Origin: Echria macrotheca
Taxonomy: Eukaryota > Ascomycota > Sordariomycetes > Sordariales > Schizotheciaceae
DNA length: 64,000 nucleotides
Assembly: GCA_030411725.1 (NCBI GenBank)
Contig: MU839829.1
Coordinates: forward strand, 558,001 to 622,000
Direction of reading: 5' to 3'
Every line of letters starts with the position of its first letter. Positions within the stretch are counted from its first letter, which is position 1. The notes beneath the pieces are model-generated. The model was not told the origin of the DNA. It saw only the letters and a program-made list of their open reading frames with translations, and searched no databases. Below are positions 22,801-32,520 of this stretch, in pieces. A program made the translations under genes and the position numbers.

Positions 22801-23682
22801 GAAGTTGGTCATCTCCTTCCTGACGTCAACCATGTGCGCCCATTCACGGGTGGCCTTCCTAGAGCCAGCAGCCGCCAGGGTTCCTCGGGGCTCGAGCGCG
22901 GGAAACTCGACGGGAAGAAGAGAGTCGATGTCTTCGACATCCTCGGCATCCTCGCCCTGTTCCGAATCGGCGGTCTCTGTCGGTTTCTCACCATCCAGTT
23001 CGTCGCCCTCGGGTGCATCCTCGGGCTCTTGATCGAGGATCTCCTCGACTTGCTTCGCCTGTTGGTCGCCGTCTGGGTCGAACTTCTTCTTCCTCTTACT
23101 GAAATCGATCCCTCGTCCAAGGCCGGGTGCGACTTCGAGAAGGCCACCGTCACCAAGCTTTATGACTCTTTCCAGCTTCCTCTTGCTGTCACCCTCGTCC
23201 GCAGCTGCAGAGCGAAGCTGGTCTTCCAGGGCGGAAGCGGACTCGATGCCCTCCAAGCCGCCCGGAGCGAAGGGAAAGAAGCCAGCTGCGCCACGAACGA
23301 AATCAGCACGTCCGGCGGGCTTCCGAAGCATCGATGTGCTGTTCTTTGCGGTCGCATGCGAGGCGGGAACCGTGACATTCTCATAGCCTACGATGCGACC
23401 CTCGAGCCCACGACGGATAAACCTTGTGACGGTGCGTGACTGCGTGGGCGCAATCTGGAAGAGAGATGAGTAGTTGGTCGTGACATCGGCGCGATGCTGT
23501 AGCCGGTTCAGCCATTCGGTTGAGAAGGAGGTCGGCGGCGACAGGTATTTCTCTTCTAGCTCTGCGCGCAGTTGGTCTGGATCCAGCTGGGCAGGCGGTC
23601 GCTCGGGTTTCTCGAAGAGGAACTCGTCGATGGGATCCTCAACGAGCCGTAGCCGCTCCATGACCTCGGCCAGGGCCGACAT
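19843..23682 (-). CDS. ski2: Ski2 DExH-box RNA helicase (SKI complex)
   Basis: Intronless 1279-aa protein, typical of Ski2. Ski2 is the helicase of the cytoplasmic SKI complex that feeds mRNA into the exosome for 3'-5' decay. An N-terminal Ski2 region (residues 1-300) is followed by motif I AHTSAGKT (about 328), SPIKALSNQKFRDF, motif II DEVH (about 421), SAT (LLSATVP), then RecA2 (VLFATETFAMGLNLP, QMAGRAGRRGLD). The arch and C-terminal helical (DSHCT) domains complete it (SFSEHATQQ..., YEWARGMSF, GTIVRTINRLDE). Between the RecA lobes (about 534-575) lies an RGG/RG-rich insertion. The ATG at 23682 is conserved (MSALAEVMERLRL). Confidence 0.96.
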   Translation of the reverse strand: MSALAEVMERLRLVEDPIDEFLFEKPERPPAQLDPDQLRAELEEKYLSPPTSFSTEWLNRLQHRADVTTNYSSLFQIAPTQSRTVTRFIRRGLEGRIVGYENVTVPASHATAKNSTSMLRKPAGRADFVRGAAGFFPFAPGGLEGIESASALEDQLRSAAADEGDSKRKLERVIKLGDGGLLEVAPGLGRGIDFSKRKKKFDPDGDQQAKQVEEILDQEPEDAPEGDELDGEKPTETADSEQGEDAEDVEDIDSLLPVEFPALEPRGTLAAAGSRKATREWAHMVDVRKEMTNFRELVPDMAKEWPFELDTFQKEAVYHLENGDSVFVAAHTSAGKTVVAEYAIALAAKHMTKAIYTSPIKALSNQKFRDFRETFDSVGILTGDVQINPEASCLIMTTEILRSMLYRGADIIRDVEFVIFDEVHYVNDFERGVVWEEVIIMLPEHVSLILLSATVPNTYEFASWVGRTKQKDIYVISTPKRPVPLEHYLWASKNIYKIVDSDKKFLEKGWKDANAALQYKDKPKAVEAAPPARGGGNQRGGGRGGPQRGGNNQRGGGRGGNQVRGRGGPPRASHAPGHMGRAGRPGGFTSAAQDKNIWVHLVQFLKKQNLLPACIFVFSKKRCEQNADALSNQDFCTAQEKSAIHMIIERSIARLKPEDRVLPQIVRLRELLSRGIAVHHGGLLPIVKEMVEILFAQTLVKVLFATETFAMGLNLPTRTVVFSGYRKHDGHSFRNLLPGEYTQMAGRAGRRGLDTVGSVIIVPPGADEIPPVTDLRQMILGEPSKLRSQFRLTYNMILNLLRVEALKIEEMIKRSFSEHATQQLLPEHEKAVKISEADLAKIKRDPCPICDDHMDDCLQAGEDYKQLTTDLYRGLLGIAVGRKMFTPGRLIVYMKEGVRTPGILLSEGASVKSSATNPSLHVLEIKTGRELRNDTDLLPFVAPFRRFLTPLPQAKRHIATKTLHVPLRDLVHLTRHITKGIVPEIFDGGEGYVAAKERLHAICQSWTALNIWDEMDLSRIRSLQLHEIITKRAEAEAKLTTSPAVHCGYFLKHYAMCHDQWLIKNQIEQLRKSLSDQNLQLLPDYEQRIQVLKDLSFIDDGSRIQLKGKVACEIHSGDELVLTELILENVLAEYEPAEIAALLSAFVFQEKTESVPLLSGKLEKGMKTIIEISEKVNAVQTLHQVIQSSEESNDFASRPRFGLMEVVYEWARGMSFKNITDLTDVLEGTIVRTINRLDETCREVKNAARIIGDPELYQKMAAAQEMIRRDITAVASLYM

Positions 23683-24090
23683 CTTGACAATCGACCTGAG
23701 GTGTGCTGTACTTGGAGGACGGGAAGCTTGGGATGGAGAGCAGGAGCAAGAGGATTAAGGTACCCCGCCAAAATGGGTTTGTGGGGAAACTCGAACAGCG
23801 CCGGTTTACCCCACTAACCCCACCAAAGCTAAGAAATCCATCGGTTTCTTTCCTAGTGTACATACCCTTGATGATGTGCGAGACTTTGTAACTAAGAATT
23901 CCTTCGGGGTTTCGTATGTTGAGATCATGCGCTCGTAGTTTTTCCTAGACGTTATTAACGCAGGCGAAGCCTCGGCCTAGCAATTATGCACGTATCTAGC
24001 TTCCTGCTCGCATGTCTCTGAATCCAGATTAGGGTATCCGATAACTCCTGAAGCGTCCAGTTCATAACTCATTACATGTTCGCCACGCTA
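23683..24090. other. Intergenic stretch between ski2 and csm3
   Basis: It holds the ski2 promoter and csm3 3' flank; no gene is recognised. Confidence 0.5.
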
Positions 24091-25453
24091 TTACCAGAGA
24101 CCCTCCAGCTCGGCCATTGCTTCCTCGTCCTCATCAAAAGCCACCTCATCGGCGCCGGCCGATTTTGACGGCTTGCTTTTTGACACGGAAACTTCTCCCG
24201 CAACCAACTTGGCCTTTGAGCCCCCGTTAGTCAGCACCGGCTCCTTGTTTCCTTTCCTTTCATCGCCCTGATTTCTACTCCCTCCGCTCCCACTTTGCAC
24301 AGCTTTCCCGGCAGCTACTTCAACATCTACCTCGGCCATGAGAGCGTCCATGTCCTCGTCGTCATCGTCAAAGGGATTGTTGAACGTCTTTGAGGCCTTT
24401 TCATTCCTAGATGCAATGATCTTTGGCGCGGTAGCTGCCGATTTGGGTGCAATTTGCGCTTCCACTTCGGCCATCAGGGCGTCCGCGTCCTCGTCGTTAT
24501 CATCTTCAAATGGGTTATTGGAGACCTTGGGACCCTCACCGCCAATTACCCTGGAGGCGGGGGGTGCTGGTTTAGGCGCCGGTTGGGCTTCCGCTTCAGC
24601 CATCAGTGCATCCATATCTTCATCATCAGGCATATTAGACGATCGGGGTGGTTGCTTCGACGGTCCTCCGCCGAATATGCTGCCGAACGTGACACCGGGA
24701 GCCGATGCCTCGTTTTCCGCCATCAGAGCGTCCAAGTCCTCATCTTCCGGCACGTCTTCGGACTGTCTCTGTGTGGGCTTTGCGCGCGGCGTTGCGTTGT
24801 AGATATCTTCCCCTCCAAACAGGTCGTCCTGCACAGGTGTAGAGGCGCGCGCTGGCTTGTCGAAGATCGGCGCAATCCGGCTCGGTTCCTTTGGCACGGA
24901 TGGTTGCGTATCGCGCAGCTCGTCGTCATCGTAAGCTGTCGATTTTGGCGCAAATTCGCGGATCCAGGCATCGCGCTGGCTGCGCATTGTAAGTTTGTGT
25001 CCTGTCTTTTCCACCATGGCGAGCGCATCAAGGAAGGTAGCTTTCGGGAAAAGGTCGTCCAGCCATTCCTGATAGAACGAGAGTAGTCGCGCCGCGTCGG
25101 AGAACTAGAACCATTAGAAAGGTGAGAAGGACATAGAGGGACTAGCATACCTCGTGTCCCTTGCCCTTGAGCTTCAGCCGCGGCGCCATCTGACGAAGCT
25201 TGGGGATACCCTTCTCGGACAACAGCTTCTTGTCGTCTAGTTTGACCCTGGGCACGCGTGCTTTCTTGACGTCCTCAATTTCTTGATCGATACCGAGCGC
25301 ATCCCCCTTCCGCTTCTTTGGGTTCTTCTCATTGCCGTTGGTGTTCTTCCCCGCGTCGGGGCTTGGGCTGCGAAACGGGTCATCGTCATCCCACCCCTCG
25401 AGGTAGTTGTCTACAAAGGCATTGGTGTCTTCGTTGGCGGTTGCTGAAGGCAT
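24091..25453 (-). CDS. csm3: Csm3/Swi3 (TIPIN) replication fork protection subunit
   Basis: Two exons, 25453-25151 and 25104-24091, joined over a 46-nt GTATGC...CTAG intron (25105-25150); product 438 aa. The Swi3 domain spans about residues 60-160: [58 protein letters not shown], then RDAWIREFAP. This is the Tof1-Csm3/Swi1-Swi3 partner that stabilises stalled forks and supports the S-phase checkpoint. The C-terminal half is unusual: the acidic motif DEDxDALMAE recurs four times, twice preceded by NNPF, and the protein ends with a related DEEAMAELEGLW. It is divergent from the complex I gene 292 bp away. Confidence 0.93.
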
Positions 25454-25745
25454 TTTGGTGGACTTCTGGATATGTTTGGTATGATGCTGAGTTGCGGGTT
25501 GCAAACGATCAAATGGGATGCGCGACGCGCCAGACGCGTCGCGGAGACAGGGGTGTAAGTGGGCTGTGGCTGTGCTGGTGTTTTCGCGAGCCTAATGTGG
25601 CTGACTGGTCTGTGCACAGACTTGCTCTTCCTGCCTGAGGCACACCAGTTTTCGAGCTTCAACCGTGAGCTTGACTTCAATTCGAACCCGATCGCCAAAG
25701 GTTTCGCGCATCGCCCGACAGCAGTGTCGACCGCCGGCCGCCAAG
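25454..25745. promoter_or_regulatory. Short bidirectional promoter of csm3 and complex I subunit gene
   Basis: Only 292 bp separate two outward-facing start codons, so both promoters must lie here or overlap the flanking genes. Confidence 0.65.
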
Positions 25746-26531
25746 ATGTCGAACCCTCAGACGTATCAGTTCCCCAGCAAGACGATCCAGACGGATTATC
25801 CCGTAAGTCTGCGCTTAATTGGCCTGTCGTTGGCGCCTGCTAACGTGGAAACAGCTCATCGACAATGACCCGTACGTCCAACTGATCGATCCCTCCGTGT
25901 CCCCCATTCGTGTCTCCAATCTAATCAATTGCTCGGCAGACATTTCAAGCGCGTGATCCGGTACGCCAGGCCATCGGACTATGTGCACGGCACCGTGGCG
26001 GCGGCGGCGGGCCCGGGCCTGTTCTACCTGATGGAGAGGATGCACCCGTCTGGCGTTGGCAAGGGCGGCTTTGCCCAAGGAATGCGGCTGGCGAGCTTCA
26101 TCGGTGCTGTCGGTGGTTTCTACTACTTTTACCAGCGATCCATCTGTAGGTTCTCCCGACCGATCGCGATTGAAGGGGCGACGACGGACCGAGCTCCGGT
26201 GACGATCAAAGAAGGATGGCATTGCTGACGATGGACAGTCCGGTTCTACGGTATGAGCGAGAACGCCCGAGAGGTCCGGATGGACATGCGCGAGATGACA
26301 GACAGAGTGAAGGCTGGACTTCCTCTGTACGGCGACAGCCAATTGACGCCGGCCATGCAGGGTGTTGCGGCTCGTCAGTCAAGATACTCGGCGCTTTTCA
26401 TGGCCGTTCTGCCTTGGTTCAACTTTGTCAACCATAACCAACACGGCGTCGACACGGCCAAGTACTACCAGCAGGCTGAAAGGGAACTGGAAGAGGAGCG
26501 TCTGGCCAAGCTGGCGAAGGGGGGCAAATAA
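25746..26531 (+). CDS. NADH:ubiquinone oxidoreductase (complex I) 21 kDa-type subunit
   Basis: Four exons: 25746-25802, 25855-25871 (a 17-nt micro-exon), 25940-26145 and 26239-26531. All introns are GT-AG, and all phases join correctly to a 190-aa protein. It begins MSNPQTYQFPSKTIQTDYPLID, then DPHFKRVIRYARPSDY, the signature of the fungal complex I 20.9/21 kDa accessory subunit. Membrane-spanning segments follow (GPGLFYLMERM, LASFIGAVGGFYYFYQ), and a conserved C-terminal domain (YGMSENAREVRMDMREM, PWFNFVNHNQHGVDTAKYYQQ) ends in a charged helix. It is an accessory subunit of the inner mitochondrial membrane arm. The micro-exon makes automatic gene models prone to error here. Confidence 0.94.
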
Positions 26532-27644
26532 GTTTGGGTGGGAGGTGAAGATTGTAAGCGAGGACGATACATTCTGGGCTAGCATATACAGTCCGTGTAC
26601 ATATGGTCCGGTAGACGGAGTCAACTGTTTTTTTTGTCATCCACCCTGGACGGGTCTTGGGCCAAGGCTTCTCGTGCCGGGTCATCTCTGCTTCTGCCCA
26701 GCTTCCCACAACTGCTCCGACTGCTCAGGCCGAAACACAAGTCCCTCACAGCATGACGGTTTCCGCTTACTTGCCGGAACCGAGGACATTGCCACCTCCG
26801 AATATCTATTGCACTCTAGACATTGGTGTCGGCATTGAGGCCAGACTGGCCGGCAACGTCAACAGCATAAAGTGATCAGTTGTCGTATCCAAAGCTGACA
26901 ACTGTCAACTGCAAGTCAATGGATCCGTGACGACGGTCCTAACGACCAATTCACGACCAAGACCTGGATGCCGAACCCCTCATGTTCTTGCCTAGTGAAG
27001 CATCCCCCTCTTTCCTACAGCTACCCTGCAGATTCTCGTACTAAGTCACCGTCTGCATCAATGACTTTCCGTTTTGACTGGTTCATGAGGCCCGACGCAT
27101 TGAGAAGAGGGACGGAAAACGACGGTCCAGTGTCAGTGCCCAGAGGATCGAATCGAATCGATCGATCGGAAATGCAGGACAGCCGCCCAACGCGCGCCCA
27201 ATTCTCCAAAAATTCCCCGTGAGCGACGGGACATGTTGAGCATCTTGCCATCGGGCATCAAGGACCTGGCCAGACTCTGACCCCTCGATTGTATGCATCT
27301 TTTTCTTTCGCCATGGCTTGCATGGGATCTGCGGGATATCTGCACACGCCCGTCCTTTACAGGGGAACACGGCTTGGTACGCGACACTTTTGCTGAGGTA
27401 CAAACCTTGAGATGGTGAAGATCTGGATTACTCTTCTGGGTAAGACAGGGGTAATATCTTGCAGCATTTCACAATGAACATACGTATTCGCAGTTGGAAG
27501 TAAGTCTTCACAGATATGTATAGATTTAATATTGACACGCAAATGCTAAGCTTCGTTATGCAACAGATGTATACAGCAACTTGATGAGAAATATAAACGG
27601 CTGAACCACAAGGTCTCCCTTCCCAAACCCCGAAGAAAAACGGC
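26532..27644. other. Convergent intergenic region (complex I gene / AA9 gene)
   Basis: About 1.1 kb with only weak, overlapping open frames and no recognisable product. A short run of overlapping GAATC/GATC tetramers lies around 27150-27170. Confidence 0.5.
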
Positions 27645-28813
27645 TTACGAAGCCGGCACGCACTGCGAGTAGTACGGCGCCGAGACGTCCTTGCAGACCA
27701 ATCCCTCCTGTTCACAGAGTTAGCTTTAGACCATCCCATGACAAAAAGACAGAGAATACGCACCGCACAGGTCGTGCACCCGGTATACCCATTCCCGCCA
27801 CACTGCTGATACACAGCGGCCGAGCACGCAGAGCTAGTATCCGCCCCCGAACTCGTGCCGGCCGACGAGCTCGTATCCGCAGACGACGTATCGGCAGACG
27901 ACCCCGACGACGACGCAGAATCACTCCCGGTATCAACGACCTTGCTCCCGGTCGGCGCCACGGCCGTCGGCGACGTGCCCACCTTGCAGGTAGCCTCGCA
28001 CCCGGCGCACGCCGAGCTGCCGGCCTTCTTGTCGACGCCGCCGGCGATCACAGCCGGGCCGGGCGCGACGTAATTGTCGACCGCCGCGTGGATGTTGATC
28101 TTGATGCCCGGGTCGTTGGCGCTGTACGCGCCGGGGAACTTGACCAGCGGCGAGGGGGACGCGTTGCCGCCGCCGCTGACGGTGATCTGGTAGCAGCTCA
28201 CATAAAACTGGGCGCCGCCCGCCGAGCCGGCCGTGTGCAGCGCCAGCGCCTCGGCCCGCAGCAGGTAGTCGCCCGCGGGGATGTCGGCGGGGATCTTGAC
28301 GTCCATCTTGCCGCAGCACGTGTTGAGGTCGCGCGTGCCCCAGTTGTCGTCGTCGCCGACCTTGCCCTTCTTGGACCAGCTGTTGGAGAAGATCTTGAAC
28401 CACGAGGTCGAGCCGTCCGCCTTCGCGGCGTCGGGGACTTTGGTCAGGTACACCTGCACGGGACCCCAGTGGGCGCCGCCGATGGCCTCGCTGCCGCACT
28501 TGCGGTCGCCGGGCTGCTGGTGCATCTCGACGGTGACGGAGCCGCCGGCTTTGACGGGGCATTTTCCCGCTACGGCTTTGGTGCCGGCGTTGCAGACGAA
28601 GTCTTTGCTGTTGACGTTGGTCAGGGGCGAGTTGGAGCTGGGCATGCGGATGCAGGTAGAGCCGTGGATGGTTTGTTAGCGGTGAGAAAATACAAGGTTG
28701 AGGGGGAGACTTATATAATCCGTCCCGTCGACCCAGAGTTGTTGGAAGATGGCGTGGCCGGCGACTTCGTTGGCGGCCAGGGCCGTCAGCGCGGCGAGGA
28801 TTGTTGACTTCAT
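27645..28813 (-). CDS. AA9 lytic polysaccharide monooxygenase with CBM1
   Basis: Three exons: 28813-28715, 28663-27764 and 27707-27645; product 353 aa. AA9 enzymes oxidatively cleave cellulose using copper. A signal peptide (residues 1-19) leaves His20 as mature N-terminal residue. The second brace histidine is H98 (GGAHWGPVQ), and the active-site tyrosine lies in AQFYVSCYQI. A Ser/Thr-rich linker follows (TGSDSASSSGSSADTS), then a CBM1 cellulose-binding module (about 318-353, YQQCGGNGYTGCTTC ... YYSQCVPAS). The last intron (27708-27763) is GTGCGT...AACAG. The first intron (28664-28714) begins ATAAGT and ends CCAC, an apparent AT-AC intron; removing it joins WVDGTDY to GSTCIRMP, the family-typical sequence, and reading through it hits a stop. 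Confidence 0.92.
28664..28714 (-). other. Apparent AT-AC intron in the AA9 gene
   Basis: A 51-nt interval with donor ATAAGT, a CTAAC-like branch site 10 nt from the end, and terminal CCAC. The flanking exons join in phase 0 (GAT TAT / GGC TCT). No GT-AG pair nearby restores the frame while keeping the conserved cysteine segment. Confidence 0.75.
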
Positions 28814-29287
28814 CTTTGTCTGTGTGGACTTGTCGACCTCCTGATGAGCCAGAGACTGGTGACCCGTTTTCTCTCGAAGGAGTGTGTATAGGTAATCTCA
28901 AAAGAGAGGCACTCGCTCGCACTAAGAAAGGAAGGGGGCAAGAGAGAAAAAGGGAAAAAAGGCTTCGCTGGGTGGGTGCGGGAGAGGGCGAGCGGGTGTA
29001 TATCACGACGGGAGACCGGGCGGCTTACATGGATACCTTACCTTGCCGACATGGACAGAGACGTCACGAAATGAATTTGGATCGCAAGGCTTTTCGATAG
29101 CAAACACAAATGACACCCACCCACATTTCATTCGGCTTGGCTGGGTCCGGCGGCGGCGGCCGGTGCGAACGAGCACATTTACCGCTGCGGCGCTATCGCG
29201 GCTCGACTCGATCCATCATGATCCCAGTCTCTTCTCTCTCTCCCGCGGCCCCCCCTACCCTCCCCGGATTTACATGGGTCGGTGCCA

Positions 29288-29321
<34 letters not shown>

Positions 29322-30535
29322 AAGGGGGGTCAATAAAACTGCTTTGGTCAGACGTCTGCCGAGCAATCAAGCAAGGTAGTGGTGGAAAAAGATATATAAA
29401 GCGTGGGGCCCCGGACTAGGTTTGTTTATCGAAGCAAGCGAGGGAGCGAGCGGAGAGATCGAGAGCAAAGCGACGCCCGGGGGCGCAAGTTACACAGGAG
29501 ACAGACATGCACTATACCCCAGATTTTGTCGACCCCATCCGGGGTTGGAAAAACGAGCAGCGACTGGATGGATGATTTTGGGGAACTCGCGTGGGGAAAA
29601 AGACAACAGGGGGGAGGGCACGAGGACCGACGACGGCAAAGACTCAATCTGTCAATATTACCCCTTTACCCGGCCGCTTTTTGGTGATGCTGCTGTTCTC
29701 ACGTGCAATATATCCTGGGCCTCGACTGGACCGGTTATTTCAAAAAACCAGCGCTCATTCATTGCTCCTGTGTATGTAAGTCGGCTGTCGGCCGCGAGCT
29801 GCCGACCCGTGTTGTCTGCGGGCTTGCTGCGGGAGGTGTTCATGTGAGTTTTTTTTTCCTGGCTTTTTGCTGTTTATTGCTTGCAAGGAAGGATGTGAGA
29901 ATGCCGCATCCATACCTTACATGGGTTTTCTTGGCTTTTTTGCTTCTGATAAGACGGCCCGGATTGGAAGATTCTAGACTAGACTTTGATGAAAAAGGAT
30001 GGACCGTGGTAGTTTGTTGTTGGCCACGGTTAGGGTGGGCTCGGTATTGTCGCTGATCAGGTTTCCCGGTTCGGGATTGCATTCCGGAGTATGTGGATCG
30101 AGATTGGGCAAGGACAGACACAAACGACATCTGTCGGTCGGTTGTCAGGTATGTGTCTTTCCGTTGCCGAGCTCGTCCGTCCGCATCAAAAAGGAGACAC
30201 GATCTGATCTTGACGACCTGCAATTTCAACGACAGGTGCCTCACGGTGTGATTGGGATATGAATCCCTCAAAAGCGGTTGGTTGGGAAGACGAAGCCCTG
30301 CGTCCTTCGATTAAAGCTTTACTTCTGTGTACCCATTCCATCATATCACTGATATCAGCGTCGGGATAGAGACATAAATTACTGGAACATAGTTAGACGA
30401 CGAACCGAGCAAAGAACTAGCCATAACGGAGCTTACCTTGAGCAGACTGCCAAGAAAAATGTCATAAAATAATCCAATCTCCGTTCTGATCATGTACAGT
30501 CGCACCAAAAGAAAAGGCTGGCAGACAACTGTGGC
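28814..30535. other. Intergenic region upstream of AA9 gene
   Basis: It contains the AA9 promoter and a TG microsatellite at 29289-29319. Open frames here show low complexity or antisense character; no gene is recognised. Confidence 0.5.
29289..29319 (+). repeat. (TG)n dinucleotide microsatellite
   Basis: About 15 uninterrupted TG units, read directly. Confidence 0.95.
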
Positions 30536-31636
30536 TTAGTCTCCAAGTCGCCTGTTTCTTGGGCGGAATTCGACCTTCATAGACGCTCTAGTAGACCGAG
30601 ATACCGCTCGGTCCGCCGCGAAAGATGTCGTCGTCGCTTTCGTCGGGGAAGGAGTAGGCATTGTTTGGACACGGGGAGAAGGCGGAGCGAGGATCATTTC
30701 AGGGAAGCGGAGTCCGCCCAGAGGGTCATCGGCTTTGATACTGTAGTCATCCGAACGAGCTCCCGGATGGAGACGGGGAGGATAAAGCTGGTTTGGCACG
30801 TCACCTGTTCGATATCGCCAACTTAAGCGCGGCCCTCCCGGTAGCTCGTACTTCTTGATCCACTTATCCAGCTCGCTCTCCTGGCGCTTCTCCCCCAGCT
30901 CGCCGAAGCCCCTGCACGCCTCCTTGATGATCCCTTGGTACACGCGCAGGAAGCGTAGTAGCGTATTGTCCTGGTGGGATGGCGGAGGGCCGGGCTGATA
31001 TAGACCCTTCTCCTCGAGCGAGACCTTGAAGCTGCTCAGCGCTTCCACTTGATTTGTTTCGGCCAGATGGCTTGGTATGTTGCCGAACGGACTCTCAAGA
31101 GCCCAGTAATTACAGTGAGTTTCCTCGTGCCGTCTCAGCTTATCCGGCCGATTCTTGTACTGTCTCCAACACCCCGGATACGGACACTTGTAAATCTTGG
31201 GCGGCGGCATGCTGTGCTGCAGCTTTTTGTGCTTGGCCATGCTGCCCTTGAACCACTGCGGATCTCCTCTAGGCCGGTACCCACAGATCTCGCAGCATGA
31301 GGTTTCATCCACCTTCTGGGCCGGCTGCTCGGATGACTCGCCCTTGCCGTCTGTATCGCTGGGCAGTGTCATATTGGAAGACGCCGAAGCCTGCGCGGTT
31401 GAGTCCGTCAAGGGAAGACTCGGCCCATTCCTGCCAGTGTGGCTTCGTCGGGGTTGAAGCGGGCGGGACGAAGCTAGGGCGCAGAGGCGTCGTCGCAAGA
31501 CCTTCTTGTCATCGGTGCAGTCCTGGGACACGGTGTAGAGCCGACTAAGCGGGACTTTCGATGTCGCAGACGTGATGGCGAGGAAACGGTGAGCGGTAGG
31601 AATGAGTTCAGAAGCGTGGCCGGGAGCCTCCATCAT
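30536..31636 (-). CDS. YTVSQDCT module + C2H2 zinc finger protein
   Basis: Intronless, 366 aa from the first of two adjacent ATGs (31636, 31633); the frame is open further upstream but only from a non-ATG codon. Residues 34-41 read YTVSQDCT, followed by DD and RRRL.AL, matching the module of the genes at 5508 and 9304. Two zinc fingers follow: C115-x2-C118 with H136 and H141 (long, degenerate), then a classical C151-x4-C156...H170-x3-H174 (CPYPGCWRQY...LRRHEETH). A helical segment (LRFLRVYQGIIKEACRGFGELGEKR) and a Pro/Ser/Arg-rich tail complete it. Likely a nuclear or nucleic-acid-binding protein; targets unknown. It is divergent from the gene at 32521. Confidence 0.8.
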   Translation of the reverse strand: MMEAPGHASELIPTAHRFLAITSATSKVPLSRLYTVSQDCTDDKKVLRRRLCALASSRPLQPRRSHTGRNGPSLPLTDSTAQASASSNMTLPSDTDGKGESSEQPAQKVDETSCCEICGYRPRGDPQWFKGSMAKHKKLQHSMPPPKIYKCPYPGCWRQYKNRPDKLRRHEETHCNYWALESPFGNIPSHLAETNQVEALSSFKVSLEEKGLYQPGPPPSHQDNTLLRFLRVYQGIIKEACRGFGELGEKRQESELDKWIKKYELPGGPRLSWRYRTGDVPNQLYPPRLHPGARSDDYSIKADDPLGGLRFPEMILAPPSPRVQTMPTPSPTKATTTSFAADRAVSRSTRASMKVEFRPRNRRLGD

Positions 31637-32520
31637 GGACTGGGTTTTGAAGCGGTGTCGATTGCGATGTTGGTCTTTGTTTGTTTGGTAGCGGATGGGA
31701 TGAGCTGGCAATGGAGAAGGCGGGGTCAACACAGACTTCGGGTTCGTGGGATGGGCTACCTTCCCTGGGAGCCTGATTCGTTGCACGTGGTGCCTGGTGG
31801 ATGACACAGCATCATGATCGTGCTTCCTTCGAAGGTTGCACTTGGCTTGTTTGTGGTCCCCACAGCCGGCGAGCGGTCATGGTTCAGTGTAGCGCCAGTT
31901 GAATTGATAAGAACGGAAGGTTGGACGCTGAGAATCCTTTGCCAGACGGCTCATCGATGATCCGATGTTGCGGCGGTAGACGCAGGCGGGTTTCAGGGGC
32001 ACGACATGCGGTTTGACTGGCGTCGAGGTGTCCAGCTGCCTCGAGTCCCGTCATATGTCTCTGGTCGTCTTCGACATCTGTGCCAGAAATCTTCTGTACC
32101 CCCAACTAACGTAACACCAGCTGGCCGCCATTCCATCTCCGACGACGGAATTTCCCCATATTCACAATGCAGAGCTTCCTGATGCCCAGGCGTCACTCGC
32201 TTCATCTTCTCAATATCGGATAAACCTCGTATAGCTGTAAAACAACATCAGCAAACAAGGGGCCTCTAACGCGAGATCTCACGACAAATCGTTTCGGCAA
32301 TGGGATGAGTTCTGCCGCCGCCATGTCACCCTTCCCAAGTATGCAGTGTTGAGCAATGTGTAGACTTCTATATATGATCCGGTAAGTGCCCGTCGTTGGG
32401 CCTCAAATCTTTTGTAGGCAGGCAGACCAGAGCAGCACCAAGCTCCCAAGACATCTCGGAATCGACACTGACCATCACGAACTCAACTGATCAACTGAAG
32501 GAACTCGCCGACACGCAGCC
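31637..32520. other. Divergent promoter region
   Basis: It lies between the outward-facing starts of the C2H2 gene and the gene at 32521. No other gene is recognised. Confidence 0.5.

Noticed and set aside
22690..23439. 249-codon plus-strand frame within ski2
   Set aside because: Lies wholly antisense to conserved helicase sequence and has no domain.
27933..29006. 357-codon minus-strand frame overlapping the AA9 gene
   Set aside because: Same-strand alternative frame; the AA9 frame carries the signal peptide, histidine brace and CBM1, and this one is Arg/Gln/Pro-biased.
31637..31807. 57-residue N-terminal extension of the C2H2 gene
   Set aside because: The frame opens with GTG, not ATG, and is basic low-complexity; the double ATG at 31636/31633 is the plausible start.
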